From Ascoidea rubescens DSM 1968 (Eukaryota; Ascomycota; Saccharomycetes; Ascoideales; Ascoideaceae), in the NCBI RefSeq assembly GCF_001661345.1, contig NW_017962913.1:749428-813427 (forward strand): a DNA stretch of 64,000 nt. The letters run 5' to 3'. Shown here piece by piece: positions 58,416 to 64,000 of this stretch (position 1 is its first letter; every line of letters begins with the position of its first letter). Position numbers and translations under genes: made by a program. The notes beneath the pieces were generated by a model. The model saw only the letters and a program-made list of their open reading frames with translations. It did not search any database and had not been told where the DNA came from.

Positions 58416-60155
58416 ATGACTATTGAATTACCAACAAGAGAAATCGGATTACCTATTCCCAATATTTCCCACGCAGTATCAGTTTCACTTCCAACATGGG
58501 AAGCAACAGTTGGATATGAGGAAAATCAAGAGTGGGTTGTTAATAAGATGAACTCTGGGTATCCCAGGTTTTTCATTCATGAGAGGATCAAGGAGTTGAG
58601 TTTATTGTTGGAGCAAAAATATGGCAGACAGGGCGAGAAAAGCTTTATTTTCCCCTCATACAAAGTAGCCAAACGATGTAGAAATTTTATTAAAGAGCAG
58701 AGCGAAAATAAAAATTTAAAGTGTTCGTCGATAAGAATTTTGCAATTAAGCACCAAAGCACCTCAAAACAAAAATGAAGAAAGTGTTATTGTTGAAACTA
58801 ATATTGCAGTTTTATTTTTTCCTGAAGACGAGTACAAATATGCTAAACAATATTGGCAGCATTCTGGGGAAGGCATTTCTTCAAGACAGGGGGAATATTG
58901 TTTACGAGAGTTATCATTGGAGTTTTCCAAAGAAGAAGAAGCGATTTTTGGACAGGAAGAAGAGAAAGATAAAGATAAAGATAATGATAATGATAATCAA
59001 GAAGAAAATAAATTTATTGAAGAAAGGTTTGGTAGAAATTTGGACTTGAGTTTTGCAAAAGAAGCCAATTCAATCTTAAGAAAACGAATTTCTGCGCAAA
59101 TTAATGAGATTATAGAAAGTGAGAAGAAGTTTAGTAAGAATATTGAAGTCAAAGATGAAGAATTTATTAGTGAAAATGAGGTTTATTTATATTCATCAGG
59201 AATGGCCTCAATTTTCCATGCACATCAAGCTATTTTAAATTGTTATCCCCAAGGGAAATCCATATGTTTTGGATTTCCATATGTTGATACGTTAAGTATA
59301 CTAAGGAAATTTGGGCCAGGAGTGTTATTTTATGGGTTTGGAGACGACAAAAGTTTAGATGAAATGGAGGATAAATTGGACAAGGGAGAGATAAAGATTA
59401 TGGCTTTATTTTGTGAGTGCCCATCGAATCCATTATTGAAGATGCCAGATTTAAAACGAATTAAAAAACTAGCTAAAAAGCATGATTTTCTAGTCGTGGC
59501 AGACGAAACAGTTGGTAATTTTTTAAATATTCATATATTGTCATTTGTTGATATTTGTGTTTCATCGTTAACAAAGATATTTTCTGGGGATTCTAATGTC
59601 ATGGCAGGATCGTTAGTTTTGAATCCTGCTGGAGATAATTATTTAAGATTGAAGAAGTATTTTGAAGAGAATTATGAGAATAATTTTTGGTGTGAAGATT
59701 GTATTTATTTGGAGAGAAATTCTAGAAATTTCAAAGAGCGTAATTTTAATATGAATAAAAACGCTGAGAGTATAGTCGAGCTTTTAAAAGAAGATGAATT
59801 AATCAAGGAGATATATTATCCCAATTTGGTTGAGAGCAAGAGGTATTATGAAGAATTCAGGACATATAGTGGTGGATATGGTGGGTTAGTTAGTATTATA
59901 TTTAAAAAGAGCGAGGATGCTAAGAAGTTTTTCAATGAGGTTGAACTATTCAAAGGACCAAGTTTGGGGACCAATTTTTCGTTGGCATGTCCATATAGTA
60001 TATTAGCACATTATCAAGAACTAGATGAGATTGAAAAATGGGGAGTTGATCGAAATTTGGTGAGAATAAGTATTGGGTTAGAAGATAAAGAAGAGTTGAT
60101 TAGCAGGTTTGAGAGAGCATTGGAGATAACCAGAAAAGTTTCTGCAACCAAATAG
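58416..60155 (+). CDS. STR2: Cystathionine gamma-synthase-type PLP enzyme
   Basis: This enzyme joins an activated homoserine with cysteine to make cystathionine, in the route from cysteine to homocysteine. Starting at the ATG before TIELPTREIGLPIPN gives 579 residues (Str2 about 639). The N-terminal region GLPIPNISHAVSVSLPTWEATVGYEE is the Str2/YML082W signature. The PLP domain has YLYSSGMASIFHAH, the cofactor Asp in FLVVADETVGN and the Schiff-base Lys near residue 385 in SSLTKIFSGDSNVMAGS. A charged low-complexity loop (KDKDKDNDND) lies near residue 190. S. cerevisiae has two post-duplication relatives, STR2 and YML082W, and this single gene could be the ancestor of both; neighbours of both copies (MNS1, ATP18) are here. 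Activity of the YML082W branch is less certain. Confidence 0.9.
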   Translation: MTIELPTREIGLPIPNISHAVSVSLPTWEATVGYEENQEWVVNKMNSGYPRFFIHERIKELSLLLEQKYGRQGEKSFIFPSYKVAKRCRNFIKEQSENKNLKCSSIRILQLSTKAPQNKNEESVIVETNIAVLFFPEDEYKYAKQYWQHSGEGISSRQGEYCLRELSLEFSKEEEAIFGQEEEKDKDKDNDNDNQEENKFIEERFGRNLDLSFAKEANSILRKRISAQINEIIESEKKFSKNIEVKDEEFISENEVYLYSSGMASIFHAHQAILNCYPQGKSICFGFPYVDTLSILRKFGPGVLFYGFGDDKSLDEMEDKLDKGEIKIMALFCECPSNPLLKMPDLKRIKKLAKKHDFLVVADETVGNFLNIHILSFVDICVSSLTKIFSGDSNVMAGSLVLNPAGDNYLRLKKYFEENYENNFWCEDCIYLERNSRNFKERNFNMNKNAESIVELLKEDELIKEIYYPNLVESKRYYEEFRTYSGGYGGLVSIIFKKSEDAKKFFNEVELFKGPSLGTNFSLACPYSILAHYQELDEIEKWGVDRNLVRISIGLEDKEELISRFERALEITRKVSATK

Positions 60156-60156
60156 A

Positions 60157-60187
<31 letters not shown>

Positions 60188-60560
60188 AACAAAAACAAAA
60201 ATAAAAACAAAAACAAAAACAAAAACAAAAAAAACACCAATGGAATCAAATACAGTGAATAAAAAAAATACAATATGGTACAATAGAAATTGAATAGAAA
60301 TTGAATATAAATATGAATATGAAATTATCATTGATATATTTAATATTTAAATAGAATTTAAATAATTAATAAATACAAATTTTAGATTTTAATTTTTATA
60401 GAAAAACAAATAAACCGAGATAAAAACCAGTGAAATGTCATTTTATTTAGTTCGAATATGTAATTGATAATTGATAATTAATCTGTTCAACAAACAATAG
60501 ATTTTTCAGTCAATAAGTTAATAAGGGAAGAATCGAATGCCTGAGATTTGAATATCGAGC
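60156..60560. other. Convergent STR2/ATP18 3' region with microsatellite
   Basis: From about 60154 to 60235 there are AAAT tetramers followed by AAAAAC hexamers. The rest is AT-rich and holds both 3' ends. No gene is seen. Confidence 0.7.
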
Positions 60561-60811
60561 TTATTTCAAGGTCTTGTCACCAGCAGCAAACCTAGGATGT
60601 CTTGGATCGTTGATGAACTCAGCACTGTTCATTGAAGCGTTGGCAAGTTTGGAGATGATGGCAAAAGTAATGGCACCTTCAGAGAAAGAGAAAAGAGTGA
60701 AACATAGTTAGTGGACGAGCTTCACAGAGCAGGGACAAGAGAAAAGAAGAACATACCACCAGCCATGAAAGGCCATAAAGGTTTGATAATTGGAGTAGGA
60801 AAGCTTTTCAT
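60561..60811 (-). CDS. ATP18: ATP synthase subunit i/j (one intron)
   Basis: This is a small inner-membrane subunit of mitochondrial F1Fo ATP synthase. Exon 1 is 60757-60811 and exon 2 is 60561-60676 on the minus strand. Splicing gives a 56-residue protein starting MKSFPTPIIKPLWPFMAGGA and ending FINDPRHPRFAAGDKTLK. This matches Atp18 (59 residues in S. cerevisiae, starting MLKRFPTPILKVYWPFFVAG, with FINDPRNPRFAKGGK near its end). The intron (60677-60756) has GTATGT, a CACTAAC branch point and an AAG acceptor. The single hydrophobic stretch is residues about 12-28. The gene was easy to miss because each exon is short. It lies tail-to-tail with the STR2-type gene, as ATP18 (YML081C-A) neighbours YML082W in S. 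cerevisiae. Confidence 0.94.
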
Positions 60812-60954
60812 GATGATGATTCTGGAGAGCAAGCTGAAGTTGGTGAAGTAGAAACAGTGCAATGTCTTTGCTTCCTTTGTCTCTTCTCATGCCCCAGCTC
60901 TCACCATAGGGTCTGAATCAATGCCGGCCAATCAGCATCCAGCACTTTTGGACG

Positions 60955-60961
60955 TTACCCG
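60955..60961 (+). promoter_or_regulatory. Reb1-type TTACCCG
   Basis: A perfect TTACCCG sits in the middle of the divergent ATP18/DAL2 promoter, within GTTACCCGGGCGG. Reb1 sites often set nucleosome-free regions and insulate neighbouring units. Consensus match only. Confidence 0.5.
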
Positions 60962-61127
60962 GGCGGCACATGCCCGGTGTTACCCTGTGTACATGTTATT
61001 CTGTGTAGACATTACCCTCTCTTTTTCTCCGCTCTCTTTCGGCGAAATCCACGTCTCTCTCTTTCGGCCCTCCGCCGGCGACTGGCAAAGCGCGTTCTGG
61101 CGTGTGATTGGCTGGTTGTCGGCGCTC

Positions 61128-61133
61128 CTTATC
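61128..61133 (-). promoter_or_regulatory. GATAAG nitrogen-control site
   Basis: GATAAG on the minus strand lies 120 bp before the DAL2 ATG. GATA factors (Gln3, Gat1, Dal80) control allantoin genes through this core. A single site is weak evidence alone; the gene's role makes it plausible. Confidence 0.45.
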
Positions 61134-61252
61134 TCTCGCTACCACAGTTCCCAGCTTTTTGTGTCTACTTAAACCCACTCCTGTCTCTATTTTTGTGTTT
61201 CGTTTCTTTCAATTCCTTCAATTCCTTCAATTGCTTTACTTTTATTGCTGCC

Positions 61253-62347
61253 ATGTCTGTAATCGCCAAAGAAGTCTCTGTCGATGAGTTCCAAGAGAAC
61301 ATCATCCCCAAATACACCGACGTTATCAATGAAAAACTCGGTGGAAAAATCCTAAAGTTTTCTGATGAGTGGTTTGCAAGTGCTGACAATTTGATCAAGC
61401 CCTACTCTCCTGTTCGTAAGGTTAACAAATTCACACACGCTGGTGCCTGGTTTGATGGCTGGGAAACTCGAAGACACAATCCAGAACCTTACGACTACGT
61501 TATCGTCAAAATTGCTGTTTCTTCTGCCAATATTATCGCCGCAGAGATCGATACAGCTTTTTTCGATGGAAACCAGGCCCCAGCTATCTCAATTGACGCA
61601 GCAAATCTCTCTGCTGAAAACAAGCAACGGATCAATTGGAACGATGAAAATCTCGACATTGATAAACAAATCCAATGGGAAGAAATATTACCTGTATTGA
61701 AATGTGGTCCCTCAAGAAGACAGTTCTTTATCAGAGACTCGTTGACAAAAAACAACTACACCCATGTTAGATTAAAAATGTACCCCGATGGTGGCATAGC
61801 TAGATTCAGACTATACGGTTTACCCATTCCCATCTTCCCCACAGATTTAAATGAAATATTCGATTCTGCTTCAATCTTGCTAGGTGCAATTCCCATCTCA
61901 TATTCTGATAAACATTTCGGTGAACCCAATAATTTGCTTCTACCTGGCAGAGGTGTTGATATGGGCGATGGCTGGGAAACAAAGAGATCCAGATCTCCAA
62001 ACCATAATGATTGGGTTATTATTAAATTATCCAATTACACCAAAATCGACTCGATCATCATAGATACTGCTCATTTTAGAGGCAACTACCCTCAGTCAAT
62101 TCAAGTCAAGGCAATCAATTATCCCTCAGACAAAATCGAAAAAGATCTTCACATAGATGACCCCAATTGGAAAACCGTTGTTCCAATATCCAAAACAGGC
62201 CCCGATAAAGAGCACTACTATTCAAAAAAGGACAATCTTCTCCAAAACGTTTACAACAACGAAACATACAACTACGTTTCTCTAACCATTTATCCCGATG
62301 GTGGTGTTAAAAGGCTTCGTGTTTTGGGTGCTCGTTCCATCGAATAG
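61253..62347 (+). CDS. DAL2: Allantoicase
   Basis: The enzyme converts allantoate to ureidoglycolate and urea in purine (allantoin) breakdown for nitrogen. Taking the ATG before SVIAKEVSVDEFQ gives 364 residues (S. cerevisiae 343). The internal duplication typical of the family is clear: GAWFDGWETRRHNPEPYDYVIVK in the first half corresponds to GDGWETKRSRSPNHNDWVIIK in the second, and each half ends with a near-identical YPDGG (MYPDGGIARFRLYG and IYPDGGVKRLRVLG). FSDEWFASADNLI is the family's N-terminal signature. The pathway partners are not in this window, so here it is not in a DAL cluster like that of S. cerevisiae. Confidence 0.95.
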   Translation: MSVIAKEVSVDEFQENIIPKYTDVINEKLGGKILKFSDEWFASADNLIKPYSPVRKVNKFTHAGAWFDGWETRRHNPEPYDYVIVKIAVSSANIIAAEIDTAFFDGNQAPAISIDAANLSAENKQRINWNDENLDIDKQIQWEEILPVLKCGPSRRQFFIRDSLTKNNYTHVRLKMYPDGGIARFRLYGLPIPIFPTDLNEIFDSASILLGAIPISYSDKHFGEPNNLLLPGRGVDMGDGWETKRSRSPNHNDWVIIKLSNYTKIDSIIIDTAHFRGNYPQSIQVKAINYPSDKIEKDLHIDDPNWKTVVPISKTGPDKEHYYSKKDNLLQNVYNNETYNYVSLTIYPDGGVKRLRVLGARSIE

Positions 62348-62918
62348 TGCCCACACCCTTGATACATATACTTATATTCTCGTTATATATGCTTATATTC
62401 TCACCAGTACTCTGTAGTCTCATATTTCAATTTTGTAAAGAAATAACCTTCTATGACGCAAGATACCACTTTTATCTTCTTTCCAAAAAGTTTATTTCGC
62501 TCCAATGAAAATCTCCTTCTGCTTTTAAACAGCACATAATCTCAACAAGTCTTATTCAGCCCTAACCATCTTCTAATCAATCACAATTACATATAATAAT
62601 TGTAACAATATATAATACTGCTTTATATCCATCATATTTCTCATATTTCTCATATTGTCTTCACCATATTAGAGGAGAATCCAATTCACTGCAAATAATA
62701 TTTTTCTCCCATCTCCCATCTCCCATCTCTCATCCTTTTCTCTCAAATGTCTATGATCTAAACCATATCTTTTACATCCATTAATCTCAACATCATTATC
62801 ATCACTATATAATATTTTTACGCCTATAACTCCTCTCTTTATTTACTTTCTTTTTTCACTTTCCACTTTTCCCTTTTTTTCCTCTTTTTTTGGCATTTCC
62901 CCCTTTGTTTTCTTTGAA
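62348..62918 (+). other. Intergenic region, DAL2 3' end and MNS1 promoter
   Basis: This AT- and pyrimidine-rich stretch holds short repeats (CATATTTCT and CTCCCATCT units near 62630-62735) and a long T/C-rich run just before the MNS1 ATG, as in a 5' UTR. No gene is seen. Confidence 0.6.
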
Positions 62919-64000
62919 ATGTCCTTTTTTAATGAAAAGAGAAAATTTAAAGATCGTTTAAATTGGAAATCAAATACTCACTCAACTACTTTGCCATTAT
63001 ACAAAGATAAGCCTTATCCCTACTCAAAGAAAAATAACTTGGTCCCAAATTTTAACAATAATCATAACAAATTTAACAAAAACAAAAAAAAAATGCTATT
63101 CAAAGGCTTTATAATAACCATTTTCCTATATTTTATCGCAAACTACTTCAGTTTATTCGATAGCTATAAAAATAAATTCATCATCTCCTCCAAAAATAAC
63201 AACAATAACAGTAACTTATCCTGGAAAGAAAGACAGCAATTAGTCAAAAATGTAATGAAAGAATCCTGGGCAGGTTATGAAAAATATGCTTGGGGTAAAG
63301 ACGTCTATCATCCTGTCTCTAAAAATGGTGAGAATATGGGCGATCAACCTCTAGGATGGATAATCGTCGATAGCTTGGACACTCTAATGATCATGGATTT
63401 AAAAGATGAATTAAAACTTGCAAGATCTTGGGTCAAAAATGAACTAACCTACGATGTCGATATGTATGTCAACACTTTTGAAACAACCATTAGAATGTTA
63501 GGTGGTTTGTTGAGTGCTTACTATCTATCCGACGATGATGTTTACATTGATAAAGCAACAGATTTAGCTAATAGATTAATGGGTGCATTTGAATCTGATT
63601 CTGGCATACCCTTTTCTAGCGTTAATTTACAATCGAAAAAGGGTTTAATCTCTCATGCTGATTCAGGCGCTTCATCAACCGCTGAAGTTTCAACTTTACA
63701 ATTGGAATTCAAATACCTATCAAAACTAACTGGCGAAAAAATTTATTGGGAAAAAGTTGAACATGTTATGCACATTTTAGATAATAATAAGCCAAAAGAT
63801 GGTTTGGTTCCAATTTTCATTCAACCTACAACCGGTAAATATCAAGGCAAATTAATTAGATTAGGTTCTAGGGGTGATTCGTACTATGAATATCTATTAA
63901 AACAATACATTCAAACGGGTTTGCAAGAAGATAACTATATTCAAATGTATCAAGAATCGGTCAATGGCATCAAAAAAAATTTAGTTAAAAATTCAAAACC
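62919..64000 (+). CDS. MNS1: ER alpha-1,2-mannosidase Mns1 (GH47), 5' part
   Basis: Mns1 is the ER membrane enzyme that trims one mannose from Man9GlcNAc2, timing glycoprotein folding and degradation. The ATG at 62919 opens 360 codons that stay open to the window end, so the gene is cut by the window edge. It is a type II membrane protein: a basic Asn-rich cytosolic tail of about 57 residues, one membrane helix at about 60-78 (FIITIFLYFIANYFSLF), then the lumenal GH47 domain. MGDQPLGWIIVDSLDTLMIM, FETTIRMLGGLLSAYYLSDD, HADSGASSTAEVSTLQLEF and LGSRGDSYYEYLLKQY match Mns1 closely. The cytosolic tail is longer than in S. cerevisiae. STR2 and MNS1 are also neighbours there (YJR130C/YJR131W). Confidence 0.95.
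   Translation, partial: MSFFNEKRKFKDRLNWKSNTHSTTLPLYKDKPYPYSKKNNLVPNFNNNHNKFNKNKKKMLFKGFIITIFLYFIANYFSLFDSYKNKFIISSKNNNNNSNLSWKERQQLVKNVMKESWAGYEKYAWGKDVYHPVSKNGENMGDQPLGWIIVDSLDTLMIMDLKDELKLARSWVKNELTYDVDMYVNTFETTIRMLGGLLSAYYLSDDDVYIDKATDLANRLMGAFESDSGIPFSSVNLQSKKGLISHADSGASSTAEVSTLQLEFKYLSKLTGEKIYWEKVEHVMHILDNNKPKDGLVPIFIQPTTGKYQGKLIRLGSRGDSYYEYLLKQYIQTGLQEDNYIQMYQESVNGIKKNLVKNSK

Larger units (their letters stand above)
60812..61252. promoter_or_regulatory. Divergent ATP18/DAL2 promoter, GC-rich
   Basis: A GC-rich island covers about 60895-61150. It holds CCAAT boxes at 60928-60932 (plus) and 61107-61111 (minus), a Reb1-type TTACCCG at 60955-60961 and GATAAG (minus strand) at 61128-61133. 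CCAAT boxes suit HAP control of a respiratory gene, and GATAAG suits nitrogen control of DAL2. An open frame running through here into DAL2 from upstream is leader, not protein. Confidence 0.6.

Noticed and set aside
60977-61252. N-terminal 92-residue extension of allantoicase
   Set aside because: It begins at a non-ATG codon and translates the GC-rich promoter. The ATG at 61253 matches the family start.
1-64000. Mobile elements, LTRs, viral copies and CRISPR arrays
   Set aside because: No reverse transcriptase, integrase, transposase or capsid-like frame, no long terminal repeats and no regularly spaced repeats were seen. The simple repeats present are microsatellites.

Overview
This window is nuclear DNA from a budding yeast (Saccharomycotina). 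The genome is AT-rich and gene-dense. Most genes are intronless, and the few introns seen are short, lie near the start codon, and use GTATGT-type donors with TACTAAC-like branch points. Every recognisable protein has its best remembered match in yeasts: FBA1, DEF1, NHP6, TEL1, a PDR/CDR drug pump, RAD50, SER2, VMA10, BCD1, VTC5, SMC4, ARP6, ATP18, DAL2 and MNS1. Coding sequence is rich in Asn and Gln runs made by trinucleotide repeats. CTG codons are very rare (none in the 1535-codon ABC pump or in FBA1), so how this species reads CUG is open. I cannot name the species. Homologue lengths and gene names quoted here come from memory, not from a search.

Layout. 0.1-10.5 kb: a Zn2Cys6 protein, FBA1 (glycolysis), DEF1 (RNA polymerase II turnover), NHP6 (HMG-box), then a 1.65-kb gene-free stretch. 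10.5-30.5 kb: TEL1 (ATM-type checkpoint kinase), a divergently placed PDR-type ABC transporter, RAD50 (MRX complex) and an EMI1-like twin-CX9C protein. 31-38 kb: an LRR protein with a possible BAR-like second half, SER2 (serine synthesis), a small membrane protein, and divergent VMA10 and BCD1. 38-54 kb: a Dicer-like RNase III with two dsRNA-binding domains, a long unrecognised Asn-rich protein, VTC5 (vacuolar polyphosphate) and SMC4 (condensin). 54-64 kb: a 1.9-kb gene-free AT-rich gap, an aldo-keto reductase, ARP6 (SWR1 complex), a STR2-type cystathionine gamma-synthase, intron-containing ATP18, DAL2 (allantoicase) and the 5' part of MNS1 (ER mannosidase), which runs off the end.

Several neighbour pairs match gene order I recall from S. 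cerevisiae: VMA10/BCD1, SMC4/ARP6, and STR2 with MNS1 on one copy and ATP18 on the other. The window therefore looks like pre-duplication ancestral order. Recognisable promoter sites fit gene roles: Reb1 and CACGTG before FBA1, Gcn4 sites before SER2 and STR2, CACGTG before VTC5, GATAAG before DAL2. Many upstream regions are GC-rich islands in an otherwise AT-rich sequence.

The most striking observation is RAD50. No ATG opens the conserved N-terminus in genomic DNA, but removing a well-formed 81-nt intron joins AT to G and creates ATG in the right frame, directly before the conserved start of the protein. No mobile element, retroviral copy, CRISPR array, convincing tRNA or rRNA was found.
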